Of a stretch of DNA of 30,784 nucleotides, positions 18,897-28,980 are shown piece by piece (position 1 is the stretch's first letter; every line of letters begins with the position of its first letter). The stretch is from Chara braunii (lineage: Eukaryota; Streptophyta; Charophyceae; Charales; Characeae). Location of the stretch: contig BFEA01000587.1 in assembly GCA_003427395.1 (NCBI GenBank), positions 881,519 through 912,302 on the forward strand. The letters run 5' to 3'. A program made the position numbers and the translations under genes. The notes beneath the pieces are model-generated. The model saw only the letters and a list, made by a program, of their open reading frames with translations. It did not search any database and was not told where the DNA came from.

Positions 18897-20076
18897 CGAG
18901 TCTCTCGGTTGGACGAATGCGTGAGTGAATGATGATTGTGCGTCTGGCTCACAAATGTATGCGTATGATCTTATGGGAATGTCTTATGTCGTCTTTTTCG
19001 CCTCTCCTTCTCACTTTTAGAATCGTGTTGGCCGCGGATCTTTAAAGTGTGGAGGCTGGTGAAATTGTCTAGTCGGATGAATGCTTCTGTCCTCTGTCAT
19101 CAGGCGATGATATTTATTCCTTCTTTTGCTTTCCCTTTCGAAATGGATGTCTGTGGCTATGGATGGTGATCAAATGAATGATTTTTCATTTTTTTTTAAT
19201 CTATGTTTACTCAAGATCTTTCCCGGAGGACGTGGTCCTCATCAGCGGGGCTGTCAACTCTCCGGTTACAATCTTCTACTTGGATGACTGGTCGTAATGA
19301 GTAAATTAGTTGTGCCCCCGCGGATTAAGAACACGAAGCACTCCAGCCGCTTGGTATCTCTTTGCCCTCCCTCCTACTTTTTAGGGATGAATGAATGTCT
19401 TCTCGCGTGATTACAAGTATGACCTGTCTGCGAGTACGATTAATGCCTGCTCGACTACGCAGTCTTTCAGACACCGCAATACTTTTCATTGCCTGAACGT
19501 CCAGCGTGTAGTCTGTGCAGCATTGCAGCCGAGATTAAAGAGAGTGAGAAAGGAGGAGAACAATTGCATATATAGCATGCAACACAACAAAAGGCCGACA
19601 CAAATAGCTGGGTAAGGCAAGTAGACACAGATAAGGAGGGTCGAGAAGGTGTCAAAAGAGAAGGAATTTCAAGAGTAACGAGATGACGACTCAGAGCTGC
19701 AAGAAACTGAAAAAACGGGATGATAGGCTGAGCTGCTTGAGTTACCACCCTTCACGCAGCTTGATCCAACCAGCTCATGAGCAGCCAATGAAAGCATTGA
19801 AAGAGTGTGCAGGGGAAGATGAAGCAACACAGGGCCACAATGGAGAAATAGTGAAGGGAAGGGCAAAAACGAATGGAAGACAAAGAGATAGACTGGGAGT
19901 TGGTCAGCTGCATGCATAGGTGCCACTGTGTGTTCCTACCTCAAAATTTACAAAAGGAAACGAGACAAAAACTTTATGACAAAGAGGCTTCATGAATTCT
20001 CGTTGCACCTGAACTGCACCCTCATCTAATTACCCCAGCAACCAAGGAGCGGAGATGAAAATTAGACTGTAGTGAT
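18895..20076. other. No gene recognised (about 1.2 kb)
   Basis: Short open frames only, on both strands, without known motifs. Confidence 0.45.
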
Positions 20077-20163
20077 CTTCTTCTTCTTCTTCTTCTTTAA
20101 TGAGAACAATGCTCCGGTCTATTCATTGGGAGCAACACGTACTGGAAAACAGGCCCAGCGTCC
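20077..20163 (-). mobile_element. Solo LINE 3' tail with (AAG)n end (copy E)
   Basis: Minus-strand LINE-tail motif (20111-20163) followed within 15 bases by (AAG)n (plus-strand CTT repeat 20077-20098), in place of the poly(A) seen at other copies. No coding sequence is attached. Confidence 0.7.
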
Positions 20164-20356
20164 TATATAGAAATATACAGAACAATTTGAAATACCGGGG
20201 CCATTAACCAGCTTTGGCTGAGAATAACAGGAACATTCATGAGAAAACTGAATCATTCATAAAATGCACAGGAAACCTACCATACCAAAATACCCCATGT
20301 TGCGAACAGACCAAACCTCTCACCGAAGCTGTCATGTTCTCAATACCAGGTCTCTA

Positions 20357-20515
20357 CCAGGCCTTGCACCCCCAACATGCATAGGTTACAGGGTAGCAAA
20401 ACCCGCCCCAGCTCCTGACAGTGTCATCCTGGCAATGATCCCCAATTGGCCACTGGAATGCCCCCCCAAGACCTCATGCTCCTGCCAACAGTAGGTTATA
20501 GGGCACCGCTCCAGC
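20357..20515 (+). repeat. Two related repeat units (alpha, beta), inverted relative to 24285-24410
   Basis: Unit alpha (20357-20421) has AGGCCTTGCACC, TAGGTTACAGGGTAGC and GCCCCAGCTCC in order. Unit beta (20450-20515) has CCACTGGAATGCC and TAGGTTATAGGGCA. The same blocks occur on the opposite strand at 24285-24410, on the far side of the LINE. This is a diverged dispersed repeat of unknown type. Confidence 0.6.
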
Positions 20516-20821
20516 AGATCAAGGGAGATTTTTCTCAATGAGGTTAGGGAACAAAGTTTGTGAATACCACCCCAGGGGAAGTTGATAGAATCACAGGAGC
20601 AACTAGCCGCTCAATTCAAGTTTTTTTCTTCGACAGTTTACAACGTTGAAAATAGCGGGAAGGGCTAGTGAACAGTGTGATGGATTAGCATCTCAGGGGA
20701 AGGCATCACGATCACAACGGAAACTAGTTTTTTTATTTCAAAGTCCTTATTGGTTTAGCTGTGGAAACAACACTGATGAGTATCCGTAGAAAGAATAGTA
20801 ATCGTCTTTCACATTGGTGAC

Positions 20822-21214
20822 GTGTTGCAACAAGCAAAGTTGTCGTCAACAGTTGCTAGGAAGATTCAAAAAATCAAAATCCCGGAAATCCCCTCCCACC
20901 TCATTCCGGTCACGTCTCTCTTTGCGGACGACCTCACAGTGCTGATACGAGCAAATGACCGAAGCATGAGAGCGGTGGAGGAAACAGTTCACCTCTTCTC
21001 CATAGCAGCAGACATGAAGGTCAATTGGGGGACTAAGACGGAAGGTTGGTGGTTACACTCACAAAACCAGGATCCCCCCCAACAACCCTCGGTCACATGT
21101 AGAAACAAAGAGGATGCCATAAGGATCTTGGGAGTTAATTTAACAGCATTAGGACCCCCAAAAGACCGCGGGGACTCCCTACTGGAATTGGTTATGAAGC
21201 AAATGTCTAAATGA
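20822..21214 (+). pseudogene. LINE reverse transcriptase, catalytic-box segment
   Basis: 130 codons ending at a TGA (21212-21214). Residues about 22-45 contain IPVTSLFADDLTVLIRAND: the F-A-D-D catalytic box of non-LTR RT in its usual setting. Later RILGVNLTALGP matches the RT motif with Y/I-L-G-V. The same frame continues directly after the stop, and the sense codon was probably TGG (family context M..W.GL.ISLVGRAL). RT motifs upstream of FADD are absent. The apparent start is simply the truncation point. Confidence 0.85.
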
Positions 21215-21220
21215 AAAGGT

Positions 21221-22777
21221 TTGCACATCTCCTTGGTTGGCAGAGCCTTGGCCATAAACAACTCCATAATGGCTGCAATTTGGTACAAGTTTGCCTTCTG
21301 GCATCTATCACCCAAACACCTGACCGCCCTACGTAAGGCAGCAGCCAAGTATCTGTGGAAAAATGATGGATCAGACAAAACAAGCATACACAGGGTAACC
21401 TGGCAATATGTAGCCCAACCAAGAGCCAAAGGAGGTCTGGGCATCATCGATCCGGGGGACGAGATCGATGCCCTGCTCTTCAAATTTATTATTAGGCTGC
21501 TAATGGGGAATGAAGTCCCTTGGTCCCCCCTGGCTCTCATCCAAATAGGAAACCTAGCACCTAATGTGGGCTCCCAGCCCCCCCTGCATCCCATTCAATG
21601 GCTAACCAATTCCACATGGTCAATCCCAGCTCCGCCCAGAACCAGGCGAGATGACACTGCAGCAAACCGAACTAAATGGGACATCAAAGTCGATCCTATG
21701 TGGCCGGATATGCTGAGGCTTTGGAGGACAAAGGGACCGACACAAAAACCTACGCCTCTGAGATGGGAGGAAGTATGGCGTCAACCACTCTTCGGAAACC
21801 CACAGCTGGTCGACGAGAATGGCAAGATGTTCGACTTTCACCCATCCTCCCCCTGGCTATCATGGGTAACCAAAGGTTGCTATACAATAGGTGATCTATG
21901 GGATCCCGAGGTGGCTGCTTGGCAGACACCGCAACAACTGCGCTTTAAACTCAAAAATGTGAGGAACCTTGAGGTAAGACGGTTACAGCTGATCGAATTT
22001 ATTCCACTAGGATGGACTGTCGCTCTTCGCAAAGGCCCGACGCTAATCCAAGGGGACTGGGTTGCCCGAATACAAGATCTCCCAGTGCCCATGCTGCTGT
22101 TCCGGATAGCACACATAACCCCAGACAAGGCAGGTCTGGAAGCCTTTGAACCCCAACTCCCGGGGGCTCGGTGGACCTCCCTCCACAGGCAGGAGGCCCT
22201 TGATAGGGAAGTCCACCTTGCCCAACTGAGAAGAGTCAGGGTCGTGAGGGACGACAAAGAACAGCACTGGGTCTTCGAATCGGCTACCCCTATACATAGC
22301 CTCCCCTTCGACCCGAACGAGTGGGAATGGCAGGGGAGCAAGCCAGTCCAAGTGTGGCAATACACGGTAAAAGCAGGATACAGAGCGGTTGGGAACTCCC
22401 CCCCAACAATAGATATCATGAAAAAACGTTGGGCAAGGGATTCCCCTGCGGACCAGCTAGCACTTCAAGAACTGGAATGGTCCAGTTACACTAAAATCAT
22501 GCCAACCTCACACTGTGCCCTGCAGTGGCAGATCCTACACAGATGCCTCCCCACTCCAGACTGGCTAGTTTCCAGGACTGAGCTTGAGCAAAAAGGGGTC
22601 CTTTCCCCAATATGCACATATTGCAGAAGATGCTCCCCCCCGGCAAGAGCCACCCTGGAACACTGTCTCCTGGCATGTCCGATGGTCGCCCAACTATGGA
22701 GATGGTGGGACTCAGTTTGGCACTACTTGGTAGGGGAACATCTACTGTGGGATCTGTCGTTGCTTCTCCTAGGCTAA
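21221..22777 (+). pseudogene. LINE ORF2: RT thumb, connection and zf-RVT
   Basis: 518 codons in the same frame as the preceding FADD segment. It opens with ISLVGRALAINNSIMAAIWY and LRKAAAKYLW, the standard RT thumb blocks, then V.WQYVAQPRAKGGLGIIDP. A long connection follows. At residues about 430-500 is zf-RVT: LQWQILHRCLPT, C-TY-C, LEH-C-LLA-C and W.WW. It ends at TAA (22775-22777), yet the frame goes on for about 140 more codons with conserved C-terminal blocks, so the stop is a nonsense mutation. As part of ORF2 this protein copies LINE RNA at the target site; this copy is inactive. Confidence 0.9.
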
Positions 22778-23203
22778 CTCACACCCACAACATGCAAATG
22801 GGACGCATTTGCTACCAACCTGTTCTCATACATGCGCCTCACATTACTCATGCTTGCATGGAGAATGCGGTGTTCTCATGAACGCAACAAGCGCCTGTTC
22901 AGCCTCCCCCAAGCCAAGGAAGGAGTTATGGCAACCATAACTACTCATACCCAGGAGGCATGGAAAGCAATGAAAAAAGATCTAAAAATTGTCAAGGATC
23001 AAATAGAGAAACAGGTATGTCTGGATGCCTTTCAAAGCACTTAGATAGATAGACAAAGGAACCTCCGTTCCTTGGATGACCAACACAACTTGGTTTGGAA
23101 AAACTGGACAGCTACCGAACCCTCTTGGCAGCGACTGCACCTCTCACACTTCAGGGTCCCTTACCAAGAACAAAATTTTGTCTTAGTGAATGCTGATGCC
23201 TGA
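22778..23203 (+). pseudogene. LINE ORF2 C-terminus after an in-frame stop
   Basis: Same frame as the zf-RVT segment. It reads KWDAFATNLFSYMRL, then LAWRMRCSHERNKRLF (the plant LINE C-terminal W...RN..F block), then basic helical sequence to a TAG (23042-23044). It continues in frame (DRQRNLRSLDDQHNLVW, FRVPYQEQNFVLVNADA) to a TGA at 23201-23203, the likely true stop. The TAG lies in a short TAGA repeat (TAGATAGATAG), so local slippage may have created it. No frameshift occurs over 20822-23203. Confidence 0.75.
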
Positions 23204-23715
23204 CAAACCTACCCTGGACGGCCCGACCCCTCCCGACTCCTCCCGATTGCCCCGCATTCAACCCCTTCATCACCCAACTTCTATCCCTGATGCTGCACAA
23301 GATCTCCTGCCTTTCCCATGTCGAACCCTGCCCGGTCTAACTTGGTATGTCTGCAAGAGGAAGAAGGGTGAATGACAGGAGTCTGAAGCTCCACAAGGAG
23401 GAGCCACGAGTAACAACCCTTGAAATGCGAGCCACACAAGAAGACAAATGCAGCTGGAGACTGAGGCAAAAAAAAGGACACCTATTGATGGGGGAGGGTC
23501 CCCGAAGCCATTCAACAACACCACACAACCAGCACAAAGCGCACGTCAATATATCCAGATCCTAAGGGTGGAGGTAGGGGAATAGGAGGTGTGCTTGTCT
23601 GCATGTGCTGACTATTAATTGATTGGGAGGTTAAACAAAAGCTATGTCATGTAGGCATTCTAGGTACCAGGATAAGTTTACCTGCATATACTAAGAGTAG
23701 CGACATTTAAGGCTC

Positions 23716-23890
23716 AATCATAGGCAAAGTTAGGTAGACAAACAAGTTCAACGGATAGAGCAGAGGTTCATTCATAAGTGCGGTTAGGTGGGCAATCAAG
23801 TTAGCTGGGTGTGCTTTCCGGCAAGGGCTCAGAGAGGGAAGAATCATAGGCAATGTTAAGTAGGCAGACAGAGTAGCAGCTATGGACTGA
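23716..23890. repeat. Degenerate minisatellite in the LINE 3' UTR
   Basis: Three diverged units start at 23716, 23770 and 23842, each with (A/T)ATCATAGGCAAAGTTAGG-like sequence followed by a TAGGCA/GACAA stretch. Spacing is 54 and 72 bp. Confidence 0.55.
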
Positions 23891-24005
23891 GCCTCTAACT
23901 CCATCTCTGATCTTAGTACAAACTCTCAGTAGAATAATTGTCTGCTCAACGTCACATTACTGCCATCTCTGTTAAAGCAACAATTCAGGTAACCCAAAAT
24001 GTTCA

Positions 24006-24155
24006 GGGACGCTGGACCCGGTTTCCAGCAGGTGTTGCTCCCCACCAATAGATGGAGCCTCCCCGAGTATGCTAGCGGTGCCTGCTCCTATCAGCACCTC
24101 TAGCACATCGCGGGCAGTTCTTCCCCCCCCCCAAAAAAAAAAAAAAAAAAAAAAA
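24006..24155 (+). repeat. LINE 3' tail with poly(A) (copy F)
   Basis: GGGACGCTGGACCCGG at 24006 through CCCCACCAATAGATGGAG (ending about 24058), then about 70 bp, a ten-C run and a 23-A tail at 24133-24155. It ends the LINE that starts at 20822. This is the best-preserved copy of the motif. Confidence 0.88.
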
Positions 24156-24284
24156 GGAAGAACAAGTAAGATAGAGAGTGATAGAATGGCTCAATAGGAG
24201 CAACAGGGGAGGGAAAGATAAACCAGTAAACAGAGAAGGGGGAGGAAATAATTCAGAAAAAGATGAGAGTGACATAACAACAGG

Positions 24285-24410
24285 CGTGACGATGCCAGAA
24301 CGACGCTGGCCGGAGCTGGGGCGCTGCCCTGTAACCTATAAATAGCAGGAGTGTGAGGCCTTCTAGAGAGATCGGGGGTTTGCTGAGGGTGGAAGGCATT
24401 CCAGTGGTGA
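24285..24410 (-). repeat. Repeat unit gamma, related to 20357-20515
   Basis: Read on the minus strand: CCACTGGAATGCC, AGGCCTCACACTCC, TAGGTTACAGGGCAGC, CCCCAGCTCC and CTGGCA, the same order as in the alpha/beta units. The TATA box of the downstream element lies inside it on the other strand. Confidence 0.6.
24337..24344 (+). promoter_or_regulatory. TATA box candidate
   Basis: TATAAATA in a C-TATAAATA-G setting, about 700 bp before the ORF1 start codon. It is a good match to the plant TATA consensus. It lies in a dispersed repeat, so it could be incidental. Confidence 0.4.
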
Positions 24411-24553
24411 ACCGGGGGAGGCTGAAAGGAGGCGAGAAGAAATCAGCTATGGTTGATGTTGGTCAGGTTGTTTCTGTCTCTGTAGTATAGTGTCCTGGTA
24501 CAGGGAGGGCTAGGAGTTGTACTGGGATTAGGAGCCCAGAATAGCTGATATAG

Positions 24554-24612
24554 CATCATCATCATCATCAACATCATCATCATCATCATCATCGTCATCA
24601 TCATCATCATCA
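24554..24612. repeat. (CAT)n microsatellite
   Basis: About 59 bases of CAT repeats with two interruptions (an AAC and a CGT). Confidence 0.95.
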
Positions 24613-24802
24613 CCACACCATTAGTTTCATCATCTGATTATTGTTATATTAAGCTTTTTGGTGTTCTGAAGTTTTGGCAGCATCTAGCATTCTTCCACAT
24701 TCAGGATATAGGACTTCATTGGGGTGGAGAGGTCAGAACGGGGGGTTGAGCTTTTGGAGAAGGGACACGCAAAGGGAGCTGTAATTGAGGACTACAATCT
24801 GA

Positions 24803-24850
24803 GAGGATTTTTGGCCACGTCATAATCGGCGAGGATTTTTGGCTACGTCA
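24803..24850 (+). promoter_or_regulatory. Duplicated 20-bp element with an ACGT core, 28-bp period
   Basis: GAGGATTTTTGGCCACGTCA at 24803 and GAGGATTTTTGGCTACGTCA at 24831 differ at one position. (C/T)ACGTCA is the type of sequence bound by plant bZIP factors. The pair lies about 195-240 bp before the ORF1 start, a plausible regulatory position. Binding is inference. Confidence 0.45.
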
Positions 24851-25044
24851 ACGAAAGCTCTTGCAGTGAAGTTCTCTCAAACAAATCCTCCCTTCTCACT
24901 ATTCCCCATTGCTGGTCACTTTCCTAATACTCTCCCACCTCACCCCACCAGCCTTGTCCAATAATCAAAATAACGAAGTGTTTAACGTAATTTATTTATT
25001 TATTCTATTATTGGTAATTCAAGGAGGAACTCTCATACACGACA

Positions 25045-26358
25045 ATGACTAAGATAACGGGTCATCTGAGAATCCATAAGCAGGTTGACTCTGTGTTGGT
25101 TTTTCGGGGAGCAATGCGTCATTTGGCAACCAAACATCTGCACACACCAGTTAAAATGACTGTGCCGAATCAAATAAATAACCAACTTATGGAGTCTTCT
25201 GCTTATGCAGTTTCTGATGATGAAATCCTAACAGAGGAAGAAAAACAGCAACAGAAAAGTAACTCCCTCGTAGTGTCGGATCCAAGGCCAGTTTTGTGCA
25301 TAGGGAAAGGGGAGAACCCAAACACTCGTGGTTCTTCTCTAATATACCTTCTGTCATCGAATGTGGGACAAGGGAATATGACAAGTTTGACCCTGGGAAG
25401 AAGGATGGCATTGAATCCCCTTTTTGCAGAAGAAAAGGCCAATCCACAGAGAATTCATCATCAGGCAAGGGCCAAAGGAGTTCAGGAGTTATGTTCCCAT
25501 GCACAAATTCAGGCCACAGATGGGAAGGTATCCAGTCAATCTGCAGATACAAACTGTACCAGCAACGAGGAACAAGGTACTCAAATCTCACAAAAACAAG
25601 AAAAGAACAATAATTCAAATATCTCACAAGGAAAAGGGAAGGAAAAAGCACAGGCAGAAATGGAGTATGACGAGTTCCCTCCTCTGCAGAGTACGAAAAC
25701 AAGGGAGGAGGGAGGAGAGGGCAGGGGAATGGACAGGAGAAGACAATGGGGTGGAGGGAGAGGAAATAAGGGAGAAAGGAGAGGAAACGGGGACGAAAGA
25801 AGGTGTTATGAAGAAATGAGAGAGGGGGAACGAGGGGAGAGGTCAGAAGAAGGATCAGGGGGAAGGCAAGGTGAGAAAAGTATAGAAAGAAGGGAAATAG
25901 ATGGAGAACAGTCAGTCACGTGGCTACAGAAGGCTAAAGGACCTTTTCAATCAAGATCTCTTGAAGTAAAAAGATCAGGACCTCAAGCCCAACCCCTTCT
26001 CATCCCTCTCTCTAATCTTCCGAATGCTCGTGCTTTTTTCCTCTCTAAATTAATCAGTCCCTCAGAGAGCAAAGTAGTGGACAATGGGGGGGGGAAATCG
26101 ATGATAAAGACGTACCCGACCCAGAAAGTGGCAGAAAGAGATTTTATTTATCAATCACATGCTAATAACTGGGTGTTTTATGATGACGCAGCATACAAAT
26201 CCATTAATGAAAAAATAAAATGGATTTGCAAACGTCTGTCACAATTGCAAGGCAGTCAAGAACCGGTGAATGAAGATTTTTTAATTCAGCCAATTTCTTC
26301 GACCACGTTTACCGTTCTTAGTATGAACACGATGGACAAAAGAACGATTGATGGATGA
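25045..26358 (+). pseudogene. LINE ORF1-type protein, N-terminal segment
   Basis: 437 codons from an ATG at 25045 (a second ATG at 25156 could be the real start) to TGA at 26356-26358. Residues about 180-300 are low-complexity: Gln/Asn-rich, then an E-Y-D-E-F-P-P-L motif as in many ORF1 proteins, then an Arg/Gly/Glu-rich RGG-like zone likely to bind RNA. Residues about 330-437 look globular (LPNARAFFLSKLI, NNWVFYDDAAYKSINEKIKW, TFTVLSMNTMDKRTIDG) and form the front of the RRM-like DUF4283-type region. The stop interrupts that region: the frame goes on after it without a shift, probably from TGG to TGA. Confidence 0.72.
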
Positions 26359-28524
26359 AAAAAGTTGCGTTGTGATAGATCTGAAGTACGCATATATCCC
26401 TGGTCTCCCCAAAAACAGAGACCCGATGAAAGACGCAGGCAGATGATGGAGGAACACTATTGGGTGGAATTTCGCCACATACCAATAGAGATCCAGGCTG
26501 CTTTTCTTTATGATTTTGGGGAAGTACACGATATTGTGGATTTTATAGATCCACTGCCGACATATGCAGCCAGGAGGGATGACTATTTAATGTTAGCAAT
26601 TAATCACCCCTCAAATGTGCCTTTCAACATAGATGATGTCATCCCTTATAGAGTTGGGGGAAGGGAGTATCACATACATACATCACATAAGCTACGACCT
26701 TGGTGCTTTCGCTGCAAAGCATATGGTCATCTATCCTTAGATTCCTCCTGTGCACATAACCCCTCGCGCAAACAGAAAACAACAGGGAGATTGATAAGGG
26801 ACCCGTTCAAAGCTAATCTTTGGAGAATGGTGGACCCGGGACATGAAGGATGGGTGTACGTGGAGGGATCAAGTAAGGGACAGGGACCTAAAGGATGGAC
26901 ATGGGAACAGCAAGGTGAACCAAACTGGGACTCTAAGCCTCCACAAGGATGGATCCCTCCGGCTTCTTCACCTCCTCTTTCACAGCATTTACGTCCGCAG
27001 GGGACACAGCCAGAGGTGCGCTCACAAGAACAGAACGTACAGGGCACTTTGCCAAAAGCACCTGGCGCTTTACAGGGGGAACAGGATACTATTTACAGGG
27101 TATTTGGTTCTTCCGAGGCTGAGGAAGTCTGTAAAACAGAATGGGAGGTACAGGGAATTAGTCTCAATACATCTGTTTCTTCTCAGGGCGTGCAAGGCAC
27201 TACTCATAATGTATCTGTTCCGTCACAAGCGGAGGATAAGTCAGGAAATATGTCTAACAACTTGTCGATTGGTCCAGACCCCAAAAACTACTTACAACCT
27301 CTTCCCTCCAAAGAAGGGATAGGGGTAGATGACTCATCTAATCCAAAGAAGGGTGATCTACAAGCTATGCAAAAAGAACAGGTAATGGACGAAGGATCAG
27401 GACAGGAGATGGAACAGGATCAACCCTTAATAAGAAGGAAGAGGATTAAAAAAAAAAAAAAAAAGTTAATAGTAAGTAGGGGTGTATCAGTGAGACACAG
27501 AGGGACATCTCAGAAATGGATTGAACTAAAAGGATCGGAGGAAGAACAAGGACAAGAGGAAAAGAAAGAAATCCAGAAATCCCACGTACCAGTTCCTTTA
27601 CTGCAAGCAGAAAGAAAAGATGGGCAGAATACCTCAGAAGTAGAAGGAACAAATGGGCTGGAGGATTCAGACCCATTCAGAGAAGCGTTTGGTCCAGCTC
27701 CGATGGACGTTGATCAACAAGTTTCTGAGGACATTCCAATGGGGGAGGCCCATGAACCAACTACGGGGGATGATCAGGCACAAATTTCGGTACCTGATAA
27801 AATTTCTCAACTCACGGAGTGGATAATCCGACAGTTAAAAATTAAGTATATATCTGCATCGGAGGAATTTTGGAGTAAATCATGTGAGGAGCTTTACGGT
27901 ATCCTCAGTAACAGTCCAAGTTTGAGACTGGTACTACAACAGGGATTACCCACTGGAGTGGTATGGCCAGTAGTTAGTCAAAAAATGTTGCTGGCAGCGT
28001 CTACTATGTTTCAACCCCCTTCATCCCTGGAGGGCCCTCAATCAGAACAACAGCTGGTGAAATATAACTTCTCAGCGGGGTCTCAGGGGTCTGTGGGAAG
28101 TCAAAAAATAGATTCTCTACAGAACGAGGGGAATTCTACCACTGTCATCAGTCCCACCAGTGACGAAGAGACGCTAGCAACGGTAGTGATGGAGACGACG
28201 GTGGTTCAGGAAGTAACCACGAACTACAACAGCAGTATTGTGTTGGAACAGGAAAGACAAACGAGAAGGAAGGATGAGGGGGGAAGGGTAGGAGAGACAA
28301 ATCAAGAAGCAACACAAATTGCTAGTAATGAAATATTAATAATTACAGAAAAAGGATTAATTGTGAATGACCCTCCCACACGGATAGGAAACGAGAACAG
28401 AAACATGGGGAAAGAGAACCATAAAGAAGTGGATCTCTCTGAGGATCTTAATCCTCAAGTTAGTGATATGATGGGGAGGGAAGTGGTTCCATTTCAACAG
28501 AGGGGGACTGAAAAATTGCTATAA
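26359..28524 (+). pseudogene. LINE ORF1-type protein, central segment with zinc knuckle
   Basis: Continues in the same frame to TAA (28522-28524). It first completes the DUF4283-like region: VRIYPWSPQ, then HYWVEFRHIPIEI (family PVWVRL..LP.E). A zinc knuckle follows at 26704-26751: C-FR-C-KAYG-H-LSLDSS-C, a CX2CX4HX6C variant. After it come a Gly/Pro/Gln-rich linker (..WIPPASSPPLSQ), a long acidic, polar, low-complexity stretch, and a Lys run from a 17-A tract (about 27448-27464). Near residues 490-560 a more ordered part (LTEWIIRQLKIKYISASEEFW) appears. The role by family is RNA binding and chaperoning in the LINE RNP. Confidence 0.75.
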
Positions 28525-28980
28525 GTGCAGAAGATGGAGCTTCAGCAGTCTATGCAGGCACAACAATTGCAATTGGACCAACAACTCTCTCAACAAGCAG
28601 GGGAAGAACCTCAACAACCACAACATCCGCAATTAGACCACGAACTCTCTCAACGACAAGGGGAGGAGAGTCAACAGGATGGGACAGACATTGTTCAAAT
28701 CTCACAAAACTCACAGGACGCAGGCAAAAGACAGAAGTTGAGACATGTTTTAGAACGAGGGCAATCAGTTAGAGCACAAACACTGAAGGGTAATCTGGTA
28801 GTCCCGGTAAGGAAAAGGAATGGGAAATGGGAAATAGGGTTATCCCCAATAGGGCAAGAACAGTATGGGGCCATAACTCTAAGAGGATGGACTACTTATG
28901 TGGAATATCAGAGCACAAATGATATAACTTTTAAAAGAGATTTACATGATTTCCTATCAAAGCATTACGATCCAGTGTGA
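28525..28980 (+). pseudogene. LINE ORF1-type protein, C-terminal segment
   Basis: Same frame again after TAA, 151 codons to TGA at 28978-28980. The first half is Gln-rich and contains an imperfect 20-residue tandem repeat (QLDQQLSQQAGEE then QLDHELSQRQGEE; 60-bp period at 28570 and 28630). The last 80 residues look like a small folded domain: GNLVVPVRKRNGKWEIGL, GQEQYGAITLRGWTTYVEYQ and RDLHDFLSKHYDPV. I do not recognise that domain. Its preservation beyond two stops suggests that the stops are recent, or that the segment is translated separately; the first is likelier. Confidence 0.55.

Larger units (their letters stand above)
20822..24155 (+). mobile_element. 5'-truncated LINE (L1-like, zf-RVT type)
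   Basis: Plus-strand LINE with the end of RT, thumb, zf-RVT and C-terminus of ORF2 (20822-23203), a 3' UTR of about 800 bp, the conserved tail motif (24006-24059) and a 23-base poly(A) (24133-24155). The 5' part (endonuclease and early RT motifs) is missing, as expected from incomplete reverse transcription. Same family as the LINE at 5067-6650: zf-RVT blocks LQWQILHRCLPT and LEQ(K/R)G are shared. The left boundary near 20820 is approximate; no convincing target duplication was found by eye. Confidence 0.87.

Noticed and set aside
18589-18952. Frames of up to 111 codons on both strands
   Set aside because: Produced by the CT microsatellite.
21880-22419. 179-codon minus-strand frame over the LINE, and others like it (20989-21594 minus, 25187-25702 minus)
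   Set aside because: Antisense shadows of LINE coding sequence with no recognisable motifs.
21212-26358. Alternative genetic code with TGA read as Trp
   Set aside because: Both TGAs sit where Trp is likely, but TAA and TAG also interrupt the same frames, and nuclear streptophyte genes use the standard code. Point mutation is simpler.
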